64,000 nt of DNA from an uncultured Corynebacterium sp. (GCF_946222985.1 NZ_CAMIFY010000002.1:1-64000), one strand, 5' to 3'. Numbered from the stretch's first letter, positions 26,747 to 35,953 are shown. Notes: a model not told the origin generated them from the sequence alone. Numbers and translations: made by a program.

Positions 26747-26769
26747 GGCGCGGTGATCGGCACCGCGCC
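26747..26769 (-). terminator. Terminator of the metPS unit
   Basis: Stem GGCGCGGTG / CACCGCGCC with a 5-nt loop, followed on the minus strand by TTTCCCC, 11 nt past the metS stop. Confidence 0.65.
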
Positions 26770-26780
26770 GGGGTCTGCGC

Positions 26781-26948
26781 CTACTGCTCCTCGAGGGAGG
26801 AGAGCACCTCGTTGGAGGTGTGGGGCGTCTCGGCGAGTTCGCCCGACGACTCGTCGGGATGGCGGACGAGGTTGGCCACGGAGGCGATGAAGCCTCCCCA
26901 GATGATGACGATGAACAACGCCATCATCACGATCGCGATTCCGGACAT
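26781..26948 (-). CDS. metS: NSS transporter small subunit, MetS-like
   Basis: 55 residues: one membrane helix (MSGIAIVMMALFIVIIWGG) and a short acidic tail with LVRHPDESSGELAETPH. This is the methionine/alanine-importer small subunit family (MetS of C. glutamicum, MaaP small subunit), which is needed for transport activity of its large partner. It starts 3 nt after the metP stop, with GGGAGG inside the end of metP as ribosome-binding site, so the two are coupled. A terminator follows at once. Confidence 0.9.
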   Translation of the reverse strand: MSGIAIVMMALFIVIIWGGFIASVANLVRHPDESSGELAETPHTSNEVLSSLEEQ

Positions 26949-26951
26949 GAT

Positions 26952-28595
26952 CTAGACCTCCCTGGTCTCGGTCACGACGGCCGAGGTGGGCTCGCCGGTG
27001 GAGTGCTTCCGCGGCAGGTGGGGTCGCTGACGCGATGCCGGGGTGACGCCGAAGTCGGTGCCGGGCGGGCCGTCGAGGGAATGGGTCCCGCGCCACGGCA
27101 GGATGGTCAGCACCATCGAGCCGAGGAAGATGACGCCGATGACGCCCCAGCCGAAGGTGTTGATCTGCGCGTTGCTGTAGCCCTCGTAGTTTTCGGACAA
27201 CAGGCCGACCAGCTCGTTGAACAGGATCATGCCGAGGATGATCGGCGTGACGTTGACGACGAAGATGCGCCACAGCGCCCCGACCTTGAACGACGACACG
27301 GCGTTGAGGTGCAGGCCGAACTCGTCCATCCGGCGCATCACCCAGTCGAGGACGATGATGCTGATCAGCGCCACCGACACGATGCCGATGTTGTTGGTCC
27401 ACTTGTCCATGATGTCCAGCGTGACCATGCCCGAGGTGGTCGGGAACAGCATGAGGGACAGGAAGGCCATCAGGCCGCCGATGCCCAGGGTCGCGGGCAC
27501 GCGCGGCAGGTTCAGCTTGTCCTGCACGGCGGAGATGACGACCTCGAGCAGCGACATCAGCGACGTGAAGCCGGCGACGGCCAGCGACAGGAAGAACATG
27601 ACGCCGAAGATCGGGCCGATGACGGCGGGCATCTCGGAGATGACCGTGGGGAAGGCGACGAAGGCCAGGCCGATGCCGCCGGAGACGACTTCGTCGATGG
27701 GCAGGCCGGCCTGGGTGGCCATGAAGCCCAGGGTGGCGAAGACGCCGATGCCGGCGAGGACCTCGAAGGAGGAGTTGGCGAAGCCGGTGACCAGCGCGGA
27801 GCTGGTCAGGTTGGAGCGCGGCTTCAGGTACGAGGCGTAGGTCAGCATGATGCCGAAGGCCACGGACAGGGAGAAGAAGATCTGGCCGTAGGCGGCGATC
27901 CACACCGAGGAGTCGGCCAGCGCCTCCCAGTTCGGGGTGAAGAACGCGTCGAGGCCCATGGCGGCGCCGTTGAGCGTCACGGCGTAGATGACCACCGCGA
28001 TGAACAGCACGGCGAGCAGCGGGATGAAGAACAGGGCCGTGCGGCCGATGCCCTTGTCCACGCCGAGCGCCAGCACGGCCAGCACCGCGACCCACACGAG
28101 CAGCAGGACGATGGCGATCGGCCAGACGAAGTCCAGCGACGTCACCGAGGTGGCGTCGAGCTCCAGGAAGTCGCCGAAGAAGTGGCCGTCGGGGTCGTCG
28201 CCCCAGGTCTGGCCGATGGACTTCCAGGCGTACATGAAGGCCCAGGCGACGATCACCGAGTAGTAGACGGTGATGAAGAAGGCGACGCCGACCTGGATCC
28301 AGCCGATCGGCTCGGCCCAGGGCTTGATGCGGCGGTAGACCTTGGGCGCGGAGCCGCGGAAGCGGTGGCCCAGGGCGTAGTCGAGGAACAGCAGCGGGAT
28401 GCCCGCGGTCAGCAGTGCGACGAGGTAGGGGATGAGGAACGCGCCGCCGCCCGACTCGTACGCGACGTACGGGAATCGCCAGATGTTTCCGAGTCCCACG
28501 GCGGAGCCGATGGCCGCGAAGAGGAACGCGGCCCGGGTCGAGAACACCTCCCGACCCTGTTTGGTGCCGGTGGTGCCGGCCTTCTTGGTGCTCAT
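26952..28595 (-). CDS. metP: Sodium-dependent NSS family transporter, MetP-like
   Basis: 547 residues, about 12 helices in the plasma membrane. The sodium- and substrate-site motif of the LeuT fold is visible in helix 1 (AAIGSAVGLGNIWRFPYVAYESGGGAFLIPY), as are the helix 6 region SLSVAFGIMLTYASY and the GDK-type loop. With the adjacent small subunit it matches C. glutamicum MetPS, which imports methionine and alanine. GGAG lies 6 nt before the ATG. The upstream 248 nt is AT-rich near 28630-28680 with TAAAAT and TATGAT boxes on the minus strand; no McbR site was recognised. Confidence 0.9.
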   Translation of the reverse strand: MSTKKAGTTGTKQGREVFSTRAAFLFAAIGSAVGLGNIWRFPYVAYESGGGAFLIPYLVALLTAGIPLLFLDYALGHRFRGSAPKVYRRIKPWAEPIGWIQVGVAFFITVYYSVIVAWAFMYAWKSIGQTWGDDPDGHFFGDFLELDATSVTSLDFVWPIAIVLLLVWVAVLAVLALGVDKGIGRTALFFIPLLAVLFIAVVIYAVTLNGAAMGLDAFFTPNWEALADSSVWIAAYGQIFFSLSVAFGIMLTYASYLKPRSNLTSSALVTGFANSSFEVLAGIGVFATLGFMATQAGLPIDEVVSGGIGLAFVAFPTVISEMPAVIGPIFGVMFFLSLAVAGFTSLMSLLEVVISAVQDKLNLPRVPATLGIGGLMAFLSLMLFPTTSGMVTLDIMDKWTNNIGIVSVALISIIVLDWVMRRMDEFGLHLNAVSSFKVGALWRIFVVNVTPIILGMILFNELVGLLSENYEGYSNAQINTFGWGVIGVIFLGSMVLTILPWRGTHSLDGPPGTDFGVTPASRQRPHLPRKHSTGEPTSAVVTETREV

Positions 28596-28628
28596 GTCGT
28601 CTCCATTGGCAGGGGAAAAGTGTTTCGG

Positions 28629-28634
28629 ATTTTA
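28629..28634 (-). promoter_or_regulatory. Candidate -10 box of metPS
   Basis: TAAAAT on the minus strand 34 nt before the metP ATG, in an unusually AT-rich stretch. A second candidate, TATGAT, is at 28674-28679. Confidence 0.4.
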
Positions 28635-28830
28635 TCAGGTGCACTTAAGGTCCGACGCATGTTCGGTGGGCCCATCATATTGTTTACACGGCTGAAATGT
28701 AATCCCCGTCACAGAAAAGAGATGCGTGACGACGTTCCGGCCCCCGCCCCACCCATGTCCGCCGGTCCGGAGGGTGCGGGGTGGACGGCGCACGTGGAGG
28801 ACCCGTCGTCGTAAAGCCGAAGTGGGGCCG

Positions 28831-28836
28831 TAGGAT
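28831..28836 (+). promoter_or_regulatory. -10 box of ychF (leaderless)
   Basis: TAGGAT seven bases before GTG 28844. Confidence 0.6.
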
Positions 28837-28843
28837 GGTGGCC

Positions 28844-29923
<1,080 letters not shown>

Positions 29924-29994
29924 AAGGTGTGCAATCGAGCGGGTAGCTGAAAATTCCGATCAACGCTTGATTGAACGGCCGAAAGGCCAGTTCA

Positions 29995-30028
29995 GGGCGG
30001 TTCCGGGGAAGTCCGGGGCCGCCCTTTT
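29995..30028 (+). terminator. Terminator of ychF
   Basis: Stem GGGCGG...CCGCCC with an inner CCGG/CCGG pair, followed by TTTT on the plus strand, 72 nt past the ychF stop. Confidence 0.8.
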
Positions 30029-30085
30029 CGTCTGCGTGGTGCGGCGGTGCGTTGCGGGCGTCGATGGGCTGGGGCCGGCGATCAG

Positions 30086-30158
30086 CGCAAACGCCTACGT
30101 TTGACGCAGACGCCTACGTTGCAACGTAGGTGTTTGTGCGCAGCGTAGGCGTTTGTGG
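30086..30158. repeat. Four-copy inverted/direct repeat cluster
   Basis: Two direct copies of CGCAAACGCCTACGTT-like units (30086-30103, 30105-30120) face two inverted copies (30123-30140, 30143-30158). The centre reads CGTTGCAACG, so the whole 73 bp can fold into a nested cruciform. It ends exactly at the stop codon of the minus-strand hydrolase. Confidence 0.8.
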
Positions 30159-31061
30159 TCAGGCGCCGTCGCCGGCGGCCGGGACGTGGCGTGCGAGGAA
30201 GTCCAGTTGCTGGGCGATGTTTCGCTCGAAGTCGTCGCCGACGTAGATGTCGAAATGACCGCCGGGCAGCATGTGCACCTCACCCTTCGGCGCCTTGCGA
30301 ACGTGGCGCAGGGTGGGGCGCGGGGGAGCGACCGAATCGTCCTCGCAGACGGCGACGTGCGCCGGGCACGAAATCTTCCGCGCGCTCCGCCCGGGGAAGT
30401 AGCGCACGATGTCCAGTCCGAACCGGGCCGTGATGTCCGAGCGGATGTCATCGCCCGGCGGCACGATCGCTTCGATGCCCGCCACGCAGTCCGGTGCCGT
30501 CATCAGGGCGGTCGAACCCGGCTCTCCGTACGCCGGAACCATGATCGGCTTTCGGTTCCGCCACGCTGCGACGAGATCGCGCACGGCCAGCAGCCCGATC
30601 TTGACGAGAATCATGGGCGGCAGAGCCAGGGCGGAGGCCAATCCATCGGTGAACGGGCATTGTGCGATCACGGCGGCGAGCCTCGGATCGCGCGCCGCCG
30701 TCCGGATCACGTGGCCGCCGCCGAAGGACGTGCCCCAGATGATCACGCGGTCCGGATCGACCCCGTCGAGGCTCCGTGCGTGTGCGATCGCGGCGACCCA
30801 ATCATCGAGCTGGCGTCGCACCGACAGAAGCTGACGGGGTTCCCCTCCGCTTGCGCCAAAGTGCCGGTAGTCGAACACCAGGCAGCGGTAGCCGGCGGCG
30901 GTGAAGCGCTCGGCGAAGGCGTCGAGACGCATCTGACGCACCCCGGCGAGACCGTGGGCCATGACGATGATCGGCCCCGGGGCAGGGGCACCGTCGGGGA
31001 CGTACAGCCATGCGGCGCAGGTGGCATCTCCGGACGGGAAGGTCACGTCAGTTCTGGTCAT
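30159..31061 (-). CDS. Alpha/beta hydrolase with dienelactone-hydrolase-like fold
   Basis: 300 residues from the ATG at 31061 (MTRTDVTFPSGDATCAAWLYVP). Oxyanion-side motif VMAHGLAGVRQMRLDAFAERFTAAGY, nucleophile GTSFGGGHV, and a C-terminal His in LPGGHFDIYVGDDF; the acid is probably the Asp in VAVCEDDSV. It resembles actinobacterial hydrolases annotated as X-Pro dipeptidyl-peptidase-like or acetylxylan esterase-like; the substrate is unknown. The frame upstream of 31061 is a shadow of other genes. Start set by a TAATGT box. Confidence 0.85.
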   Translation of the reverse strand: MTRTDVTFPSGDATCAAWLYVPDGAPAPGPIIVMAHGLAGVRQMRLDAFAERFTAAGYRCLVFDYRHFGASGGEPRQLLSVRRQLDDWVAAIAHARSLDGVDPDRVIIWGTSFGGGHVIRTAARDPRLAAVIAQCPFTDGLASALALPPMILVKIGLLAVRDLVAAWRNRKPIMVPAYGEPGSTALMTAPDCVAGIEAIVPPGDDIRSDITARFGLDIVRYFPGRSARKISCPAHVAVCEDDSVAPPRPTLRHVRKAPKGEVHMLPGGHFDIYVGDDFERNIAQQLDFLARHVPAAGDGA

Positions 31062-31068
31062 GCCAAAG

Positions 31069-31074
31069 ACATTA
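31069..31074 (-). promoter_or_regulatory. -10 box of the 31061 hydrolase (leaderless)
   Basis: TAATGT on the minus strand, seven bases before the ATG. Confidence 0.55.
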
Positions 31075-31138
31075 GGGGAGACGCTTTTCGACGGATGGGG
31101 TTCGGACGGTGCCGGGCCGAAGCATCGCGTTTTCCGGA

Positions 31139-31522
31139 CTATCGACCGATCTTTTCGCCCTCGGACGCCTGGTCCATCGCGTCGATGTATCGGGTGAGGG
31201 CATTGCGCTTCTGCTCGAGGGCGGCGATGCGTTCGACCATTTTGTCCCGTTGCTTCACGAGCATGGCGCGCAGCTCGGGATCGGGATCCGCCACGATCGT
31301 GCTGCTCGGGTCGTTCAGGCACGGGAGCATGTCGGCGATGATGCGGGTGGGAATCCCCGAATCGAGGAGTTCTCGAATGACCTGCACCCGAGAGACGAGG
31401 TACTCGTCGTATTCGCGGTAGCCGTTGTCGAGCCGGCGCGGCGAGATGAGCCGTTGCTCCTCGTAGTACCGGAGCATGCGAGTGGGCACGCCGGTTCTCT
31501 TGGCCAATTCGCCGATGCGCAT
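31139..31522 (-). CDS. MerR family regulator
   Basis: 127 residues from the ATG at 31522 (MRIGELAKRTGVPTRMLRYYEEQRLI), with GGAGGAGA upstream. N-terminal winged helix of the MerR type, then a dimerisation coiled coil (LRAMLVKQRDKMVERIAALEQKRNAL). No metal-binding cysteine cluster is present, so an organic or redox signal is more likely than a metal. It lies 35 nt after the reductase gene in the same direction and probably regulates it from the site at 32289-32310. Confidence 0.9.
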   Translation of the reverse strand: MRIGELAKRTGVPTRMLRYYEEQRLISPRRLDNGYREYDEYLVSRVQVIRELLDSGIPTRIIADMLPCLNDPSSTIVADPDPELRAMLVKQRDKMVERIAALEQKRNALTRYIDAMDQASEGEKIGR

Positions 31523-31557
31523 GCGACTCTCCTCCGCGTTCACGTCAAGGCTACGTG

Positions 31558-32274
31558 TCAGAACTGCCTTTCGGACACGGCCGCGCGCGTCGATTCGGCC
31601 AGGACCTCGCGGAGTCGATCAGCGGACAACGGACGCCCCTGGTCCGCCAGATAATCGGCATGGAAGACCTCGAGGTCGGCCACGTAGATCTGGGTGTAGG
31701 CGCCCGACTCCGGCTCGGTGCGCCAGGAATCGGCCAGGGCACCGGCATCGATCGGGTCAAAGCCGAAGTCGTCGATGATCGCCCCGACCTTCGCCTTGGC
31801 GTCCGCGTCGTCTCCGTAGGTGGCGAGGGCGGACCGATCCGGGGACCCCGCGGTCCGCGCGAGCCGAGGGATGTGGTGGGCGAGGATGTTGTTGAAGGCC
31901 TTCACGATCACCGCCCCGGGGAGCAGCTTTCGTTCGTACTCGGCCGTCGTCAGCTCGAGGGAATCGAGTTCTTCGATGCGCCCGTCGCGGCTGGGGTAGT
32001 AGTTGCCCGTCGACAGCACGACGCGGCCGGCGAGTTTTTCGGAGGGAAGATCCGCGTAGGCCGTCAGCGGGACGGAGAGGATCGTGAGGTCGCCGAACTC
32101 CGCGGCCTCGTCGACGGTCCCGGCGCTCGCTCCGTCGCCCAGATCGTCCACGAGCTCCGTGAGGCTCTCGGGTCCCCGTGAGTTCGCGACGAGCACGCGA
32201 TGTCCCGCTGCCACCGCGAGACGGGCGAGGCCCGATCCGATCGCTCCGCTGCCGATGATTCCGATTTTCGTCAT
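31558..32274 (-). CDS. NADPH-dependent F420 reductase-like oxidoreductase
   Basis: 238 residues. N-terminal Rossmann motif GIIGSGAIGSGLARLAVAAGHRVLVANSRGPESL, where the NSR after beta-2 suggests NADP(H). Later blocks (VLSTGNYYP, KAFNNILAHHIP) match the F420-dependent NADP reductase / pyrroline-carboxylate-reductase-like family often misannotated as F420 reductases; corynebacteria are not known to make F420. It forms an operon with the MerR gene and is divergent from a flavin monooxygenase, suggesting a shared inducer. Confidence 0.82.
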   Translation of the reverse strand: MTKIGIIGSGAIGSGLARLAVAAGHRVLVANSRGPESLTELVDDLGDGASAGTVDEAAEFGDLTILSVPLTAYADLPSEKLAGRVVLSTGNYYPSRDGRIEELDSLELTTAEYERKLLPGAVIVKAFNNILAHHIPRLARTAGSPDRSALATYGDDADAKAKVGAIIDDFGFDPIDAGALADSWRTEPESGAYTQIYVADLEVFHADYLADQGRPLSADRLREVLAESTRAAVSERQF

Positions 32275-32288
32275 GCAGACAGGCTCGC

Positions 32289-32310
32289 ACGTTCACATGA
32301 ATGTGAAGGT
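32289..32310. promoter_or_regulatory. MerR-type operator
   Basis: Perfect palindrome TTCACAT-GA-ATGTGAA (32292-32307) with ACG/GGT flanks. It lies 18 bp upstream of the reductase start and 72 bp before the monooxygenase start. Its AC-rich arms resemble operators of MerR regulators such as SoxR and BltR. Confidence 0.6.
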
Positions 32311-32366
32311 CAATGTGCGCGCGTCGATGCGCGGGAAATTTGACCTTGCCATTGGTGTGGAGGTTG

Positions 32367-32372
32367 GACGAT
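32367..32372 (+). promoter_or_regulatory. Possible -10 box of the monooxygenase gene
   Basis: GACGAT six bases before the ATG at 32379; weaker than its counterparts. Confidence 0.4.
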
Positions 32373-32378
32373 GGGGGC

Positions 32379-33704
32379 ATGACGGAACGCAAAATCATTC
32401 TCGGCATGGCATTGACCGACGGATACGGATCGTTGCCCGGATCGTGGCGAGCCCCGAACGTCGACCCCGGCAACTACTCGAAGGTCGAAGCCAACGTCCG
32501 CTACGCCCAAGCGGCCGAGCGCGGCGGCTTTTCCTTCGTCTTCACTCCCGACTTCCCGGCGGTGCGGGGCAACGTCGAACACTCCAACTTCAACAACATC
32601 ATGGATCCGCTGATGGAGGCGGCCGTGATCTCGCAGCAGACCGACAACATCGGCTTCGTGCTCACCGGGTCGACGACGTTCCAGGAGCCGTTCAACACCG
32701 CCCGGCAGTTCAAGACGCTCGACATCATGAGCCGCGGTCGCGCCGGGTGGAATGCGGTGACGACGTCCGATCAACTGGTCGCGGCGAACTACGGCAAGTC
32801 CGTCGCGGATCGCCCGGAGCGATACCAGCGAGCCCACGAGTCGATTCAGATCGTGCAGTCGCTGTGGGGGAGCTGGGAAAAGGACGCATGGATCAAGGAC
32901 CAGGAGTCCGGGCGCTTTGTCGATCCGCGCAAGTTGCGGTCCGTCAATCTCGGCGGCGAATACGTCGCCTCGCGCGGGCCCCTCGCGCTGCCGCCGTCGG
33001 AGCAGGGGCAGCCCGTCATCTTCACGTCCGGGGGACCGAGCCCGCACTTGCTCGAAATCGCCGGGCGCTACGCGAGCGGCTTCATCACGGAGGTGTGGAC
33101 GATCGACGAAGCCCGCGCCTCGCGCACGGCATTGCGGAAGGCGGCGGAAGACGCCGGCCGCGATCCCGACGACGTGAAGTTCATCGTCGGCATCATGACC
33201 ACGGTCACGCCGACGGTGCGGGAAGGGTTGGACCGTCGCATGGCGCTGTCGGGCGACGTCATCGAGGCCCGCCTGCCGCACCTGTCCGCGATGATCGGGG
33301 TGTCGATCTCCCCGCGGGACATCGATGTGCCGTTGACAGCCGAGCAGCTCGCGGCCGCGCATCCGTCGCCGCAGGATCCCCGGTCCGAGATCGCGATCAA
33401 GGTGGCGCGCGAAGGGTGGTCGCCGCGCGACATCCTCGCGCACGGCGTGATCGACTACCACCCGGTGACGGTCGGCCCGGGGTCCGTGCACGCCGATCAC
33501 ATGCAGACCTGGTTCGAGGCCGGGGCCGCCGACGGGTTCTGGATGTCGCCGGACGTCTACGAAGACGGCGTCGATGCGTTCGTGGACGAGGTCGTGCCCA
33601 TCCTGCGGGAGCGTGGCCTGTACCCGAAGGACTACGTGGGTTCCACGTTGCGCGAAAACCTCGGCGTTCCCGATCAGTACGGGCTGGGCGACTGGCTCAG
33701 CTGA
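32379..33704 (+). CDS. LLM-class flavin-dependent monooxygenase, NtaA/SnaA/DszA type
   Basis: 441 residues from the ATG at 32379. A TIM-barrel FMN-reductase-dependent monooxygenase: NVRYAQAAERGGFSFVFTPDFP, FVLTGSTTFQEPFNTARQFKTLDIMSRGRAGWNAVTT (family signature with PYxxAR-like FNTARQF) and VIFTSGGPSPHLLEIAGRYASGFI. Members oxidise nitrilotriacetate, sulfones, alkanesulfonates or hydrophobic cyclic substrates with FMNH2. A reductase partner could be any flavin reductase; the divergent 31558 enzyme is a candidate only by position. Confidence 0.9.
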   Translation: MTERKIILGMALTDGYGSLPGSWRAPNVDPGNYSKVEANVRYAQAAERGGFSFVFTPDFPAVRGNVEHSNFNNIMDPLMEAAVISQQTDNIGFVLTGSTTFQEPFNTARQFKTLDIMSRGRAGWNAVTTSDQLVAANYGKSVADRPERYQRAHESIQIVQSLWGSWEKDAWIKDQESGRFVDPRKLRSVNLGGEYVASRGPLALPPSEQGQPVIFTSGGPSPHLLEIAGRYASGFITEVWTIDEARASRTALRKAAEDAGRDPDDVKFIVGIMTTVTPTVREGLDRRMALSGDVIEARLPHLSAMIGVSISPRDIDVPLTAEQLAAAHPSPQDPRSEIAIKVAREGWSPRDILAHGVIDYHPVTVGPGSVHADHMQTWFEAGAADGFWMSPDVYEDGVDAFVDEVVPILRERGLYPKDYVGSTLRENLGVPDQYGLGDWLS

Positions 33705-33799
33705 TCTGCCGGGCCGGGCCGCCACACGGCGCTGCCCCGGTGACGACGTCGAACGCCGGCCGCCGATTCTCGCGAAGCGCGCGGCGGTCGGTGCTCGGG

Positions 33800-33805
33800 T
33801 ATGGT
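33800..33805 (+). promoter_or_regulatory. -10 box upstream of ytoQ
   Basis: TATGGT six bases before the ATG at 33812 of a short ORF; transcription from here would continue into ytoQ. Confidence 0.5.
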
Positions 33806-33811
33806 CCGCTG

Positions 33812-33844
33812 ATGAGTTTCAGGCTAAGACTGCAGTCCAGCTAA
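33812..33844 (+). CDS. Possible 10-residue leader peptide of ytoQ
   Basis: The ATG lies six bases after TATGGT, so the mRNA would start with MSFRLRLQSS and stop at TAA. The ytoQ ribosome-binding site (AGGGGAAG) begins right behind the stop. Its first codons (ATGAGTTTCA) repeat the ytoQ start, so it may be either a relic or a translated leader. No amino-acid run suggests classical attenuation. Confidence 0.35.
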   Translation: MSFRLRLQSS

Positions 33845-33857
33845 GGGGAAGTCACCT

Positions 33858-34298
33858 ATGAGTTTCAACGTCTACCTGTCCGGCGAGATCCACACCGATT
33901 GGCGCGAGGAGATCCAGCGCGGCGCCGAGGCAGCCGGCCTCGACGTCGAGTTCAGCGCACCGGTGACCGATCACCCGGCCAGCGACGCCGCGGGCGACCA
34001 CCTGGGCGAGACGCCGAGCGGTTTCTGGCGCGATCACCAGTCGTCGAAGGTCAATTCCATCCGCACCCGCACGCTGATCGAGAAGGCCGACATGGTCGTC
34101 GTGCGTTTCGGCGACCAGTACAAGCAGTGGAACGCGGCCTTCGACGCGGGCTACTGCGCGGCGCTGAACACGCCGTACGTGACGCTGCACGATGAGTCCA
34201 TCGTCCATCCGCTCAAGGAGGTCGACGCCGCGGCCCAGGCGTGGTGCACGACCACCGACCAGGTCGTGGAAATCCTTCGCTACGTCCTCAAGGCGTAG
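33858..34298 (+). CDS. ytoQ: YtoQ family protein
   Basis: 146 residues, full length. MSFNVYLSGEIHTDWREEI at the start and FGDQYKQWNAAFDAGYCAALNTPYVTLH are the conserved blocks of the YtoQ family, related in fold to nucleoside 2-deoxyribosyltransferases. Biochemical function is not established. GGGGAAG lies 9 nt before the ATG. It may be translated from a transcript that begins with the 10-codon ORF upstream. Confidence 0.92.
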   Translation: MSFNVYLSGEIHTDWREEIQRGAEAAGLDVEFSAPVTDHPASDAAGDHLGETPSGFWRDHQSSKVNSIRTRTLIEKADMVVVRFGDQYKQWNAAFDAGYCAALNTPYVTLHDESIVHPLKEVDAAAQAWCTTTDQVVEILRYVLKA

Positions 34299-34334
34299 CG
34301 GGCGCGTTCTAGTGCTCGACCGCGTTCGAGTGCT

Positions 34335-35780
34335 TTACGACGATCGTGGCGCGGCCGTGTCGATCCCCTCACCGTGGTCGGTCGGGGTCGCTTCGCGACG
34401 CGGGTGCATGGCCGACATCGCGGCGGCCGCCAGCATCGCGGCAGGTATGGCCGCTGCCGCCACGACGACGCCCGGTTCCCACAGCCAGAAGTAGCGCATC
34501 GGCACGCCCATCAGCATCGGCGCGGCGATGAGTACGACGGCCACCACGACGACGGCGCCGACGATCCACGCGAGCGGTCGGATGGACCGCCGTTCGATCC
34601 ATCCCGCGACGAGCACCAGCAGCGCGAGCCCGAACAGGGCGGACGGGACGATGATCGCCGGTCCGCCCAAGCTCCCGATACCGCCCGAGCCGCCCGCACC
34701 CTCCGACGAGCCGCCGTCGGCGGCCCGACCCGTGGCTTCGTCGAAGGCCAACGAGGTCAGCTCCACGAGTTCCTCTTCCCGCAGGTACCCGGACGCGTTG
34801 AGCAGAACCGCCGCCCCGTCGCCCGACTCCGGGTCGAGGTAGACGGCCGAGAAGTATCCCGGCACGGTGCCCGTGTGCCACACCGTGGGCGGTTCGTCGT
34901 CGTTCAGCGAGATGCGCCAGCCCGGGCCGTAGAGCTGGCCGGGGGTCGACGTCGGTTGCGCCTCCGAGAGCCCGTCGATGATGCCGTTCGCCGCATCCAT
35001 CTGCGACGCCGCGAAAGTGGCGAGATCGTCGATGGTGCCGCAGACGTATCCGTAGGCCGCGCCGGCGCCGTCGTACCCGGTGTCCATCGGCCAGGCGAAG
35101 GGCCCGGCGAACCGGTGTCCGCGGGACACGTCGGCGCACGCTTCGGCTGATGCTCCGACGTTCTCGGTGCCCGGCGTCGCCCGGACGGCGTCCTGGTACG
35201 AACCACCGGTGGCCGACTCGACGACCGCCTGCAGGACCATGTACCCGAGGCTCGAGTACTGGTGGACACCGGTTTCCCCGCTTGCCCCGTCACCGGCCGC
35301 GTCGGCGCCGTCGTCGAGGTTCGCCTCGACGATGACGTCGGTGGCCGTGGCGTCTGGGCGGTCGACGTCGAGAAGCTGCGCTCCGAATTCCAATCCCGAC
35401 GTGTGGTCGAGCAGGGTGCGCACCGGCACGTCCGGGGCGCCGTCGACGTATTCGCGGGCCGAGGCGTCGAGGTCGAGTGCGCCGTCGTCCGAGAGTCGCT
35501 TGACGACGGCCGCGGCCACCGGTTTGGACACCGATCCCCATAGGAAGGACGTGGTGGCGACCACGGGATTTCCGTCACCGTCCTGGCCGTATGCGTCGGT
35601 GCGCGTGACGACTCCATCGTCGATGTGGGCGACGGCGCCACCGGGGACTCCGAGCTCGGCCGCCGCGTCGGCGAAGTCCGAACCCGTCGCGGCGCGGGCG
35701 AGGTGCGGGGGAGCGAGGGCGAGCACGAGCAACATGACCAGCAATGCGGCGGATGGTTTCGGTGGCGAGCGCATCTCCAT
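34335..35780 (-). CDS. Beta-lactamase-fold serine hydrolase with C-terminal membrane segments
   Basis: 481 residues. Signal peptide (LLVMLLVLALAPPHLARAA), then a class C beta-lactamase/D-Ala-D-Ala peptidase-like domain: SxxK at S83-V-S-K86, YxS at Y175-S-S177, and HTGTVPGY as the third box. After a Gly/Ser-rich linker come three hydrophobic segments (residues about 375-455) and a short cytosolic end. The catalytic domain is therefore outside the cell and tethered. Probably acts on peptides or esters rather than as a resistance enzyme. Confidence 0.85.
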   Translation of the reverse strand: MEMRSPPKPSAALLVMLLVLALAPPHLARAATGSDFADAAAELGVPGGAVAHIDDGVVTRTDAYGQDGDGNPVVATTSFLWGSVSKPVAAAVVKRLSDDGALDLDASAREYVDGAPDVPVRTLLDHTSGLEFGAQLLDVDRPDATATDVIVEANLDDGADAAGDGASGETGVHQYSSLGYMVLQAVVESATGGSYQDAVRATPGTENVGASAEACADVSRGHRFAGPFAWPMDTGYDGAGAAYGYVCGTIDDLATFAASQMDAANGIIDGLSEAQPTSTPGQLYGPGWRISLNDDEPPTVWHTGTVPGYFSAVYLDPESGDGAAVLLNASGYLREEELVELTSLAFDEATGRAADGGSSEGAGGSGGIGSLGGPAIIVPSALFGLALLVLVAGWIERRSIRPLAWIVGAVVVVAVVLIAAPMLMGVPMRYFWLWEPGVVVAAAAIPAAMLAAAAMSAMHPRREATPTDHGEGIDTAAPRSS

Positions 35781-35833
35781 GGTGTGGTTTCTACGGCATG
35801 GAGCGGGGGACCACCAGTGCTCGGCGAAGATCG

Positions 35834-35875
35834 CGGCGGGCTACTCCGTCAGCTCGAACGTGACCACGTCGGCCA
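35834..35875. repeat. 42-bp direct repeat, left copy
   Basis: Identical over 42 bp to 36742-36783, where it forms the last 12 codons and stop of the deaminase-like/ASCH gene plus flanking bases. Here it is outside any gene. The pair encloses exactly the VOC gene. Confidence 0.9.
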
Positions 35876-35953
35876 GCCCGCATGCGGGCGCGGTGCGGTT
35901 ACCCCTCGGCCGTATCCCCGATCGCCGGGGTCTGCTTCGAAAGGAACGGCACG

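Noticed and set aside
28596..28780. SAM or other riboswitch upstream of metP
   Set aside because: The region is AT-rich, but I could not pair the conserved helices of a known riboswitch; only promoter-like boxes are supported.
30086..30158. CRISPR array
   Set aside because: The units are 16-18 bp, adjacent without 30-nt spacers, and half are inverted; no cas genes are present.
34335..35780. Antibiotic-resistance class C beta-lactamase
   Set aside because: It has the fold and SxxK motif, but also a membrane-anchored C-terminus and YxS instead of YxN; it looks like a generic serine hydrolase or peptidase.
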